Below, in pieces: positions 52,769-61,032 of a DNA stretch of 64,000 bases. The DNA comes from Haloarcula argentinensis DSM 12282. Lineage in GTDB: Archaea > Halobacteriota > Halobacteria > Halobacteriales > Haloarculaceae. Where the stretch lies: contig AOLX01000026.1 in assembly GCA_000336895.1 (NCBI GenBank), positions 63,220 to 127,219 on the forward strand, given 5' to 3'. Positions within the stretch are counted from its first letter, which is position 1; every line of letters begins with the position of its first letter. The notes below the pieces were generated by a model, which made no database searches, was not told the origin of the DNA, and saw nothing but the letters and a program-made list of their open reading frames with translations. Position numbers and translations under genes: made by a program.

Positions 52769-54625
52769 TCAGGTCAGCAGGAAGATCAGCACGCTGATCG
52801 TCATGACGATGAGAATAAACGCGCCAGCCAGCGCGCCACCCATCGAGACCATCGCGTTGGCAGTCGAGGCCAGCGTCTCGGTCCGGTCGTTGCCGAACAC
52901 CGTCACGGTCGCCTGTTCGCTCGCCATCCCGGCCTCGACGGGTTCGAGGTCGGCGACAGCTCTGTCGACGAGGTCGCCGATGAGCGCAACGATCTCCTTC
53001 TCGGAGATCGCCTGTCCGACCTGGTTCTCGGCCTCGACAGTATTGACGATATGGGTGTCACTGGTCATTACCTCCACTATATCCACGCCTTCGGTGGCGT
53101 CGATGATGCGCTGGCGGAGGCCCGGCTCCATGTTGTTGCCGTCGATGAGTACGTACGCCGTTCGCTGGTCGTTGACCTCGAAGACACAGACACGGATCCC
53201 GAGTGGGCCGATGCCATCTTTGGGTTCCCAGGGGGTTTCGTCCCAGGCGACGCCACAGCTGAGTCGGCCAGTTTCGGCGTCCGTGAGCAGGCTTCCAAGC
53301 TGTCCGGCTCCGTGGAGCATATCGAAGGACCGCTGACTGCCGGGAACGACGTGGCCGAGGTCGTCACCCTCGAGTCCGTCGTTGGAGTTGTGTGCGTCGA
53401 CTAGAAGTACGTCCTCGAGCCCGTCAGCCCGCGCTTCCGACATCGCCGAGAGTCCGACAGCGTACTCAACGTCGTCGGCACAGCCCGGCGCGTACGTGTT
53501 CACGACGAGCGCGTCGTCGCCGAAGGCTTGGCCGGTCAGCGTGGCTTCCCCTTCGGTGACGCGAGTCCCTGCCGTCGCCTGGTCGTCGTATTCGAGGTTC
53601 TGGTACGCCGTCTCGGCCGTCGACAGGATGGTGTCGACCTCCCGTTCCGTGACGAGGTTGAAGTCGTGGCCGGCGGTCGCGTGTGGCGGGAAGGCCAGAC
53701 CCTCAGCCGACTCGGCGACGCGTCTGGGGAGGTTCCCACCGCCGATTTCGCCCATCGGGCCGGGGTGAATCATCGGCAGGACGAATCGGGCTTTCTCCTC
53801 GCCGCCCGACCGGCGGACCGACAATACGGTGACCGGGACGACGGCTTCTTCGCCGATGTCCTCGAAGAATTCCTCCAGTTCTCGCGTGCCTTCGGCGATG
53901 TGCCCGATGAAACCACGGAGGAAATCCAGCGCGGAAACGCCGAGAGAGGAGCGCCACGGTTGGTCGATGACAACGAGGAACAGCCAGACCGCCAGCGCGT
54001 AGATGACACAGATAACCGCGAGAATGATGAAATCCTGTGGAATAAACCCCTGTACCTGTGGCGGAACCTCTTCCGGGCGGGAAAGGTACTCCCGGAGCAT
54101 CGGGTCTTCAAGGATGAACGCGGTCGCCCCGCTGTATATGGCCAGCAACACGGCGGCAGTGACTGTCTGGACACTCGCCGGGATCGCCGCTTTCAGCAGT
54201 GAGTGTCGCGAGACGGCCATCAGTATCAGTAGCCGGAACGCGAATATCGACGCTAGCGCGACTAGCAATACGTCGAAGACGAAGTTCTGCCCGAGGCGGA
54301 CGGTAAAGATGGCGATAACGCCGGCAATGGTCAGCATCGCAATCGTGATGAGCTCACAGATGACCGCAAGCAGGGTAGCCCGGTTCGGGGTGAGTTGTCC
54401 GCCCAACTGCCGGTCGACCCACGGCGTCACGGCACTGGCGATTGAGGTCGGCAGACCGATGAGAAACACGCCCTGCCAGGCGTCATCGAGAATGAATCGT
54501 GAATCAAACGCAACAATGCCGGTCATCGCGGCGATGACCAGCGCGAAGGCTAGGCTCGTATACCAGGTCGGAGCCCTGAAAATAAATCGCGAAAGGCTAG
54601 CAAGATTGCCCTGTGTCGCCGTCAT
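52769..54625 (-). CDS. DUF2070 family membrane protein
   Basis: 618 residues. The first ~215 residues hold about seven membrane segments (for example WYTSLAFALVIAAMTGIVAF); then comes a soluble domain with MIHPGPMGEIGGGNLPRRV, HATAGHDFNLVTE and VLLVDAHNSN, an archaea-specific DUF2070 pattern with His/Asp residues that could be a metal site. One or two helices close the protein (about 590-617). Function unknown, but the family is nearly universal in Euryarchaeota. Confidence 0.88.
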   Translation of the reverse strand: MTATQGNLASLSRFIFRAPTWYTSLAFALVIAAMTGIVAFDSRFILDDAWQGVFLIGLPTSIASAVTPWVDRQLGGQLTPNRATLLAVICELITIAMLTIAGVIAIFTVRLGQNFVFDVLLVALASIFAFRLLILMAVSRHSLLKAAIPASVQTVTAAVLLAIYSGATAFILEDPMLREYLSRPEEVPPQVQGFIPQDFIILAVICVIYALAVWLFLVVIDQPWRSSLGVSALDFLRGFIGHIAEGTRELEEFFEDIGEEAVVPVTVLSVRRSGGEEKARFVLPMIHPGPMGEIGGGNLPRRVAESAEGLAFPPHATAGHDFNLVTEREVDTILSTAETAYQNLEYDDQATAGTRVTEGEATLTGQAFGDDALVVNTYAPGCADDVEYAVGLSAMSEARADGLEDVLLVDAHNSNDGLEGDDLGHVVPGSQRSFDMLHGAGQLGSLLTDAETGRLSCGVAWDETPWEPKDGIGPLGIRVCVFEVNDQRTAYVLIDGNNMEPGLRQRIIDATEGVDIVEVMTSDTHIVNTVEAENQVGQAISEKEIVALIGDLVDRAVADLEPVEAGMASEQATVTVFGNDRTETLASTANAMVSMGGALAGAFILIVMTISVLIFLLT

Positions 54626-54680
54626 TTTTGTATCACACCCTACGAGCGAATATAAAACCAGTTACATTCTTCCCCGACGG

Positions 54681-55250
54681 TTACTGGCGAGCGACAGACT
54701 GCTGGTCACAGACCGACAGGAAGTTCTCGAACACTTCCTCGCCTTCTTCGGTGTGAGCGACCTCCGGATGCCACTGGACGCCGTATATCGCTTCGTCTGT
54801 GTTGCTCATCGCCTCGACGCCACAGACGTCGGAGGTCGCGGTCCGCTCGAATCCGGGCGGGACTTCCTTCACTTCGTCGGCGTGGCTGGCCCACACGCGC
54901 GTTTCGGGATACAACGAGCCCAGAAGCGGGTCGTCCTCGTCGAGGATGTCGACCGTCACGTCCGCGTAGCCGCCGTACTCGCCGCCGCCGACCCGGCCGC
55001 CGAGTTCGTCGGCGATGAGTTGCATCCCCAGACAGATACCGAGTACGGGAACGTCGAGGTCGAGGTACTCGGGGCAGTTCCCGATATCGTCCATGTCCGG
55101 GCCGCCCGAGAGGACGATGCCGTCGGCGTCGATTTCCTCCGGGGGTGTCGTGTTGTCCCTGAGCGAGACGTCGACACCCATGTCACGGAGCGCGCGTTGC
55201 TCCAGATGTGTGAACTGTCCGTGATTGTCGATAACGTCGATTCGGGTCAT
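54681..55250 (-). CDS. guaA: GMP synthase glutamine amidotransferase subunit
   Basis: 189 residues, the separate GATase subunit of archaeal two-part GMP synthase. It releases ammonia from glutamine for XMP amination by the ATPase subunit encoded elsewhere. Cys73 (GICLGMQL) is the nucleophile; His161 and Glu163 (VQWHPEVAH) complete the triad. Its length matches archaeal GuaAa, not the ~520-residue bacterial fusion. Confidence 0.94.
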   Translation of the reverse strand: MTRIDVIDNHGQFTHLEQRALRDMGVDVSLRDNTTPPEEIDADGIVLSGGPDMDDIGNCPEYLDLDVPVLGICLGMQLIADELGGRVGGGEYGGYADVTVDILDEDDPLLGSLYPETRVWASHADEVKEVPPGFERTATSDVCGVEAMSNTDEAIYGVQWHPEVAHTEEGEEVFENFLSVCDQQSVARQ

Positions 55251-55319
55251 TACTGACGCGAAGGCTACGAAGGCGTATATATCTCCTGATGCGGTCGACG
55301 GATGGCTTCGTGTCCGGCT

Positions 55320-56417
55320 TCAGGGCCACTCTCGAAGGGTTTGGCGAATCTCGTCGATCACGGTTGGGCCACACAGTTCTAACGTCACGACATTGCCGTC
55401 GTCCGAGGTCGTGAGGTGTACCGCCCCGCCGTAACTCTCGACGATCCACGTCGTCAGCCACAGCCCGACACCCTTTGAGTGGCGCAGTTGCGTCTCAGCG
55501 CCGCTGTCGAGGACCTCCTGTTCGTGCTGTGGAATCGACGGACAGTTATCGCCGATATGCACGAACACGGTTCGGCCGTGCTCCTCGACGGAGACATACA
55601 GCGTCGGGGTTGCCTCACAGTGGACGACCGCGTTCTCGATGACGTTCTGTAACACCACGTCGAGCATCCAGTCGGCATACACTTTCGACTGGTCCGGGAG
55701 GTCGAGATCAACAGTCGTCTCCGGATACGATTGTGTGATCTTTTTCGCCTGTTCTCTGACGCATGGCACGAGGTCGATCGGTTGCTGTGCGCGATGGTCC
55801 GCGTCGAACGCGAACTCTATCTGTCTCGCCTTCTCCGTAGTGTCGATGATATCGTCGATAGTGTCGTTCAACTGTTCGACGTGTGCACGCGATTTGGGGT
55901 CACCACGCTCTGCCGTTTCCCGCTGTAGTTCGCCGAGGTGGCCGAGCGCGACGTTGAGATCGTTCCGGAGGTCGTGTCGAAGCACCCGAAACAACACCTC
56001 GTTGCTCTGGGCGAGTCGGCGTCGGGACCGCCGGAGTTCGAGTAGCCACCCGAACAAAATGCCGCCGAACCCGCCGACCGCAACCCCGCTTGCGAGTATC
56101 GACGGGACCATCGAGGACTGCGGTACCGGGGCGAGCAACACGACGATTTTGATGAGCGTAAACAGTGCGATACCGAGTCCACACCACTCTGCAGCGGTCC
56201 ATATCTGGTCGCCGGACAGCCCACTCACCGGGAGCCAGTAGTTCGCCGCTACCAGAGCTAGCGCCGGTGTCAACCCCACGCTGAGGATGACCACGTCTAT
56301 CGGGGACGGCCGGACGAGAGACATGCCGTGGGCGAGTAATGCGCCGGAAATCACGACGCCCGTCGCGACGACATATCCCGTCCCCAGCGACTGTTTCGTG
56401 AGCGCTGGAGAGGTCAC
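55320..56417 (-). CDS. Membrane-anchored sensor histidine kinase
   Basis: 365 residues. Four or five membrane segments cover residues 12-128 with little loop sequence. The phosphorylated His148 is in LRHDLRNDLNVALGHL. The ATPase domain has NVIENAVVHC (N box), VHIGDNCPSI (G1) and SKGVGLWLT (G2). No response regulator lies beside it. The signal is probably sensed inside the membrane. It is common in haloarchaea as an orphan kinase. Confidence 0.9.
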   Translation of the reverse strand: MTSPALTKQSLGTGYVVATGVVISGALLAHGMSLVRPSPIDVVILSVGLTPALALVAANYWLPVSGLSGDQIWTAAEWCGLGIALFTLIKIVVLLAPVPQSSMVPSILASGVAVGGFGGILFGWLLELRRSRRRLAQSNEVLFRVLRHDLRNDLNVALGHLGELQRETAERGDPKSRAHVEQLNDTIDDIIDTTEKARQIEFAFDADHRAQQPIDLVPCVREQAKKITQSYPETTVDLDLPDQSKVYADWMLDVVLQNVIENAVVHCEATPTLYVSVEEHGRTVFVHIGDNCPSIPQHEQEVLDSGAETQLRHSKGVGLWLTTWIVESYGGAVHLTTSDDGNVVTLELCGPTVIDEIRQTLREWP

Positions 56418-56487
56418 TTTAGTAACTGGTTACGACGTGCCTACTTATCTGTGCGGCAGTAATTATCAAATAAGATATTCGGCGCGC

Positions 56488-57036
56488 CTACGAGTCGTCG
56501 TAGCGGTCGGCTGCCGATTCGAAGCCCAGTTCGGATTGCTCCTTAGAGCGGCGCTGTTCCCGCTGTGCGATGGCTTCCGGGTCCGGATTCACGTCGTCGT
56601 CGAGTCGCGCCCACGACTGGTGAATCTTCGCGTGACACCACCGGCAGAGAAAGACCGTTATTTCGTGTGATAGCTCGTCACCGCCTTCGCGGTACGAGAG
56701 GTGGTGTTCCTCTAGTAGCGGCTGCTCGTCGGAGTGGGCCATCCGCCGCTCTTCGAGTCCGCAGCGAACACACTCCCGGTCGTGGTTCCGGGAACGGAAA
56801 TGCGGGCAGTCGGCCCAGTCCCACTCCGGCTCCGCGTCTGCGTCCGTGTCATCGGGCGCAATCGCCGCCGGACAGCGAAAGTTGTCGGCACTCCGTGCGT
56901 TGGCGAACTCGGGATCGTGGCGGCCGTGTTCGCGCGCCCAGCGGCACTTCCCTTCGCTGGTAACGAAGTCACACCGCTTCACATGGTCGTACGGGTCGTC
57001 GACGCCGACGGACGTTCCCCCGGGAGCCTTCTCCAT
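56488..57036 (-). CDS. Zinc-binding HNH-like protein
   Basis: 182 residues. A Cys/His-rich first half (KRCDFVTSEGKCRWA, then DCPHFRSRNHDRECVRCGLE) is followed by an HNH-like motif, LEEHHLSYREGGDELSHEIT, and FLCRWCHAKIHQSWA, in which the histidines and the Cys-x-x-Cys could bind zinc and a catalytic metal. It resembles haloarchaeal HNH-like proteins with unknown targets. ATG 57036 is chosen because the in-frame sequence before it is the antisense of the DUF192 gene. Confidence 0.72.
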   Translation of the reverse strand: MEKAPGGTSVGVDDPYDHVKRCDFVTSEGKCRWAREHGRHDPEFANARSADNFRCPAAIAPDDTDADAEPEWDWADCPHFRSRNHDRECVRCGLEERRMAHSDEQPLLEEHHLSYREGGDELSHEITVFLCRWCHAKIHQSWARLDDDVNPDPEAIAQREQRRSKEQSELGFESAADRYDDS

Positions 57037-57117
57037 ATCATGTAGCCCGTGCCGTACCCCCTCAAACCCTCCGTTCCGACAGAAGCCTTTTTGCCCACCT
57101 ACGACTTCCGCGGTGGT

Positions 57118-57465
57118 ATGCGGCTCGTTCACGACCCCGATGGCGCGGCTCGCCCCCTCGCGACGGAGGTAGAGTACGCCGAGTCGATGCTCGAACAGGG
57201 CCGGGGGTTGATGTTCCGGGCATCGATCCCCGACGACTACGCGCTCGTCTTTCCCTTCGACCGCGCGAGCCGACAGTTCATCCATATGCTGTTCGTCCGG
57301 TTCCCGCTCGACGTGCTCTGGCTCGTCGACGAGGAGGTCCAGGCCGTCGAAACCCTGCACCCCTGGCGCTCGGTCGGCTACGCGAATGCGGACACTGTCA
57401 TTGAGCTGCCCGGTGGCGCGGCGTCGGCTGTTTCTGAAGGTGACACGGTCCGTCTGGAATCCTGA
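57118..57465 (+). CDS. DUF192 family protein
   Basis: 115 residues. The core is SMLEQGRGLMFRASIPDDYA and FIHMLFVRFPLDVLWLVDEE, then LHPWRSVGYANADTVIELP, the DUF192 signature. Many members are exported, but there is no signal peptide here. Function unknown. CCTTTTTGCC lies about 28 bases before ATG 57118. It is divergent from the HNH-like gene. Confidence 0.88.
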   Translation: MRLVHDPDGAARPLATEVEYAESMLEQGRGLMFRASIPDDYALVFPFDRASRQFIHMLFVRFPLDVLWLVDEEVQAVETLHPWRSVGYANADTVIELPGGAASAVSEGDTVRLES

Positions 57466-57537
57466 ATGCGACAGGCATGAGGTGTGGTAGTCAGTTCCGT
57501 CACCTTTTAGACCGTGAAGAGTAGAGTAGACACCACT

Positions 57538-57609
57538 ATGTCGGAACACCCGACGGAGGATAGAGGAAGTCGCCGCGAGGCGGCTGGCCGCGAAATTCGT
57601 GGCGCGTGA
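57538..57609 (+). CDS. Possible upstream ORF (23 aa) before the LeuA-family gene
   Basis: ATG 57538 opens a 23-codon frame (MSEHPTEDRGSRREAAGREI, then RGA and TGA 57607-57609). A CTTTTAGACC box lies about 30 bases before it, so it is likely to begin the transcript. It contains a perfect hairpin GCCGC-GAG-GCGGC (57572-57584) and its stop lies between the two possible starts of the following gene. It could be a translated leader; it contains no Leu, Val or Ile run. Confidence 0.35.
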   Translation: MSEHPTEDRGSRREAAGREIRGA

Positions 57610-57622
57610 TGGAGCATCTTCT

Positions 57623-59167
57623 GTGAGTCAGAACACATTGTTCGAGGGGCACCCAGCGATGCGTGCGCTCTCAGATGTCGGTGAGGTACAGTTTCTCGAC
57701 ACGACACTGCGCGACGGTGAGCAAGCCCCCGGCGTCTCGCTGACGCCGGACGACAAGGCCGATATCGCCCGCTCGCTCAATGCGGCGCGTATCGATGTCA
57801 TCGAGGCCGGAAGCGCCTGTACCGGCCCCGGCGAACGCGAGACGATTTCTCGCGTCGCGGGGCTCGACCTCGACAGCACTGTCACCAGCTTCTGTCGCGG
57901 TATCCAGAACGATATCGACCTCGCGCTCGACTGTGGTGTCGACGGCATCAACCTCGTCGTCCCGGCCAGTGACAAGCACGTGGAACAGAAGGTCGGCACC
58001 TCCAAGAGCGAAAACGTCGACAACACCGTCGAACTGGTGGAGTACGCCGTCGATCACGGGCTCTGGGTCGAGGTCATCGGCGAGGACGGCTCGCGAGCCG
58101 ATCTGGACTACCTCGAAGAACTGCTCGGCGCTGCCGTCGAGGCCGGCGCGGACCGCATCTGCTGGGCCGACACTGTCGGCCACGCGACGCCGGACCGCGC
58201 GCTCGAATGCGTCTCACGGCTCTCTGATCTGGGTCCGGTCAGCACTCACACCCACGACGACTTGGGGCTCGCAGTGACGAACGCCCTGGTCTCCATCGCG
58301 GCAGGTGCAGACCTCGTCCACGGGACGATAAACGGTATCGGCGAGCGCGCCGGCAACGTCGCCCTCGAAGAGGTCGCCATCGCGCTCGACCACGGTTACG
58401 GCGTCGAATCGATGGACCTTACCGAGGTGTACGACCTCGCGCAACTCATCGCCAACCGGACCGGTATCCCGCTGGCTCCCAACAAGGCGGTCGTCGGCGA
58501 GAACGCCTTCACCCACGAGTCCGGTATCCACACCGACGGCACGCTCAAGGACGACTCGATGTACGAGCCGTACCCGCCGGAGAAGGTGGGCCGCGAACGC
58601 CGCCTGGCACTCGGCAAGCACGCGGGCCGGGCCGGTGTCAAGGCTGCACTCGACGAGCACGACGTCGAGGTCACCGATGATCAGCTCTCGGAGATCGTCA
58701 GCCGCGTCAAGGAGATCGGCGACCGCGGCAAGCGCGTCACCGATGCCGACCTGTTGACCATCGCTGACGAGGTGACCGGCGACGCGCGCGACCGACGGGT
58801 CGAACTGCTCGGCCTGACCGCCGTTTCCGGCTCCGATACGCCGACTGCAAGCGTCCGGCTCGCGGTCGACGGCGAGGAACGCAAGGAGGCAGCGGTCGGC
58901 TCCGGGCCGGTCGACGCCGCGATGAACGCCGCCGAGGTGGCACTGTCACACACCGCCGATGCGACGCTCGAAGACTACCACGTCGACGCTATCACCGGGG
59001 GGACGGACGCGCTCGTGACGGTCGAAATCGAGATGTCACGCGGCGACGACCACGTCGTCGTTTCCGCCAGCGACTCGGACATCACGCGAGCGTCCGTACG
59101 TGCGATGGTTGACGCGATGGACCGCCTCGTCGCCGACGACGAGGAACCGCTCGTCGCTGACGACTGA
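57623..59167 (+). CDS. leuA: 2-isopropylmalate synthase family (LeuA/CimA type)
   Basis: 514 residues from GTG 57623 (in-frame GTG 57599 gives 522). HMGL-like TIM barrel: FLDTTLRDGEQAPGVSL, IEAGSACTGPGE, STHTHDDLGLAVTNAL (metal His pair) and NGIGERAGNVALEEVA. The C-terminal LeuA dimer/allosteric domain (about 395-514) is present. This could make 2-isopropylmalate for leucine or citramalate for isoleucine; the two are hard to tell apart by motif. GGAG at 57610-57613 before GTG 57623 supports that start. A hairpin and possible leader lie upstream. Confidence 0.88.
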   Translation: MSQNTLFEGHPAMRALSDVGEVQFLDTTLRDGEQAPGVSLTPDDKADIARSLNAARIDVIEAGSACTGPGERETISRVAGLDLDSTVTSFCRGIQNDIDLALDCGVDGINLVVPASDKHVEQKVGTSKSENVDNTVELVEYAVDHGLWVEVIGEDGSRADLDYLEELLGAAVEAGADRICWADTVGHATPDRALECVSRLSDLGPVSTHTHDDLGLAVTNALVSIAAGADLVHGTINGIGERAGNVALEEVAIALDHGYGVESMDLTEVYDLAQLIANRTGIPLAPNKAVVGENAFTHESGIHTDGTLKDDSMYEPYPPEKVGRERRLALGKHAGRAGVKAALDEHDVEVTDDQLSEIVSRVKEIGDRGKRVTDADLLTIADEVTGDARDRRVELLGLTAVSGSDTPTASVRLAVDGEERKEAAVGSGPVDAAMNAAEVALSHTADATLEDYHVDAITGGTDALVTVEIEMSRGDDHVVVSASDSDITRASVRAMVDAMDRLVADDEEPLVADD

Positions 59168-59235
59168 CGGCACAGCATCCGTTTCAACTGATATTCCGTA
59201 GAATTAGACGCCAGTGTTCCCGTGGATGGGGTACG

Positions 59236-60204
59236 TTACTTGTATCCGCGGCTGGCTTCGTGGTACTGAAACACGGTTTCCATGCCCTGCACCAGCGCGT
59301 CCAGATCGACACTGTCCGTGTCGAACTTGCGATCACGAACGGATTGATAGATATCGGCCCACCGGTCTCGGAACCTAGCCTCGAACTGCTCGGCTTTGAT
59401 TTTGTCGATGAGTTCGGCTTTCCCGTCGGGGTTTTCCAGTTCTTCGGGAGTGACGAACCCCTCTTGGAGGGCCAGCACGACGATTCCCGCGGTGTAGTCC
59501 CCTTCCTTGACCTCTCGTTCCCAGGTGGTGAGCCAGTTGCCGATGCGGGCCATCTCCTGCAGATCCCAGATGAGGTCCCGGACCGTGCCGTAATCGGCGA
59601 GTTTGAACTCCGGCGAATACATGAGGTCAACGGCCGCGTAGGGGAACATTACCATGTTATGTGCCCCATAGGTTTCGGCCCCGCTGAGGTTCGCAATCCG
59701 TGGGTTCTCGTTGACGACGGCGCTGTAGTCCATCGCGTTTAGCGTCTGTCGCATATCGTAGGTGAACACGTCGTAGAACTCGTCGACGCGCGGTGCGTCA
59801 GTCAGGCCGCCCTCGAACTCCCGCCACACACGCTGGATAAAGGAGAAGAAGTCATCGCTTACCGCCGCACGACTCGGGTTAACGGACGACGGGTCCTGCA
59901 CGAGTCGTCGGGCCTCTTCGAAGGTGTCTCGGTCCCCGTCGTTCTCGACGATGTCGTCCAGAATCGTGACGTACATCGTGAGTATCGTCTTCTGTGTCCG
60001 GACGTGGTCGGCGTGATCCGGGTGGACAGAAGAGAGCGTGAACTCGGGGAACAGCGAGTAGATCCACTGCCAGAGGAACCGGTCACGCTCGCCACAGACC
60101 CGCTCGTACTCGTCTGCCAATTCTGTAACCCGTTCCGGAAGGCTGGTCGTCCGAACCTCTTCGAGGAGGTCCTGTGTCTCGACCGAGGGCGACTCAACGC
60201 TCAT
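59236..60204 (-). CDS. Probable class I terpene synthase
   Basis: 322 residues, all helical, the length of bacterial sesqui- and diterpene cyclases. The Asp-rich motif is LDDIVEND (Asp83, Asp84, Glu87; DDxxE). The second metal motif is NWLTTWERE (Asn223, Thr227, Glu231), which fits N-x3-S/T-x3-E. The residues lie about 140 apart as in the family. The C-terminal SRGYK may be the Arg-Tyr pair that senses diphosphate. It could cyclise farnesyl or geranylgeranyl diphosphate. It is not next to other terpene genes. A trans-prenyltransferase origin is the main alternative, but it lacks the DDxxD plus GQ pattern. Confidence 0.72.
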   Translation of the reverse strand: MSVESPSVETQDLLEEVRTTSLPERVTELADEYERVCGERDRFLWQWIYSLFPEFTLSSVHPDHADHVRTQKTILTMYVTILDDIVENDGDRDTFEEARRLVQDPSSVNPSRAAVSDDFFSFIQRVWREFEGGLTDAPRVDEFYDVFTYDMRQTLNAMDYSAVVNENPRIANLSGAETYGAHNMVMFPYAAVDLMYSPEFKLADYGTVRDLIWDLQEMARIGNWLTTWEREVKEGDYTAGIVVLALQEGFVTPEELENPDGKAELIDKIKAEQFEARFRDRWADIYQSVRDRKFDTDSVDLDALVQGMETVFQYHEASRGYK

Positions 60205-60633
60205 TGTGACTGTCCCCCAACGCTTGCACCCCGAACCTCGGCACAGCCAGCGGAATAATGCTCGATTAACTGAAATTTGGGTATTTCTACTTCTTTAGAT
60301 TGATTGGTCACTGCCTCGATGCTCTTGCCCGACTGCGAGCCGGTTTCGATCAGTTGGCGTCCACGGTCCATATATTCGAGAGGCGAAGTTGCGCTTATAG
60401 TGGTACTGACGTGTGGGATGCTAGTAGTATACTATTAACAAAGCATTTGGTCGACTTTACTCCAATTTACGTACCAGTTTTTCAATTGCTACCGCAAAAG
60501 AAATATCTACTTACTGAAAAATACCGGCAGCATGTGAGATGAAGAGGAAAATAAGGTGACATTAATAGCTCTGTCATCGGCAATGCTACTCACAACAGAG
60601 AGTGCCAGCAGAACAGCCGCACGCGGAGCGCAG
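60205..60633. other. AT-rich intergenic region, no gene seen
   Basis: About 430 bases between the terpene synthase-like gene and the HalOD1 gene. The only open frame of note (60300-60542, plus strand) is poor in acidic residues and rich in aromatic ones, unlike haloarchaeal protein. The section 60430-60560 is strongly AT-rich. Confidence 0.4.
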
Positions 60634-60933
60634 TTACGCTTCGAGTCCAGTTGCCGCCGAGACGTCGCGGGACGGTGTCACCAGCACCGAACGATTCCCT
60701 TCGACTTCGATACGACAGCCAGCCATACTGAACACGACTAGCCCGTCAGGACTCGGAGTGCCATCCGTATCGGGACGGAACAGCCGGTCCAGGGCATCAG
60801 GGTCGATACAGTCACTGATTCGGTCATCGAGGTCGACGGGGTCGACACCCAGTGTGTCGGCTACGGCGTGGACGATGGTTTCGCTCAGCGGTTCGTTGGG
60901 TGTCGGTCTGTAGACCAGTTTTGCCTGGGACAT
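60634..60933 (-). CDS. HalOD1 output-domain protein
   Basis: 99 residues. A HalOD1 domain, typical of haloarchaeal signalling proteins, is seen as LSETIVHAVADTLGVDPVDL then CIDPDALDRLF and GLVVFSMAGCRIEVEG. It stands alone without a receiver domain. It probably acts as a small regulatory partner. It is encoded downstream of the Bat-like regulator on the same strand, 99 bases apart. Confidence 0.85.
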   Translation of the reverse strand: MSQAKLVYRPTPNEPLSETIVHAVADTLGVDPVDLDDRISDCIDPDALDRLFRPDTDGTPSPDGLVVFSMAGCRIEVEGNRSVLVTPSRDVSAATGLEA

Positions 60934-61032
60934 GGTTCGTCGCTGTTTATCCTTTGATGAGTGATTGAAAAGGTGATTGTGGCTATACAGATACAGCCCG
61001 CCGGACTGGTCACTAACACTATAGCGACGGCC

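Noticed and set aside
60300..60542. 80-codon frame in the AT-rich gap
   Set aside because: It is poor in Asp/Glu and has no start context; it is best read as intergenic DNA.
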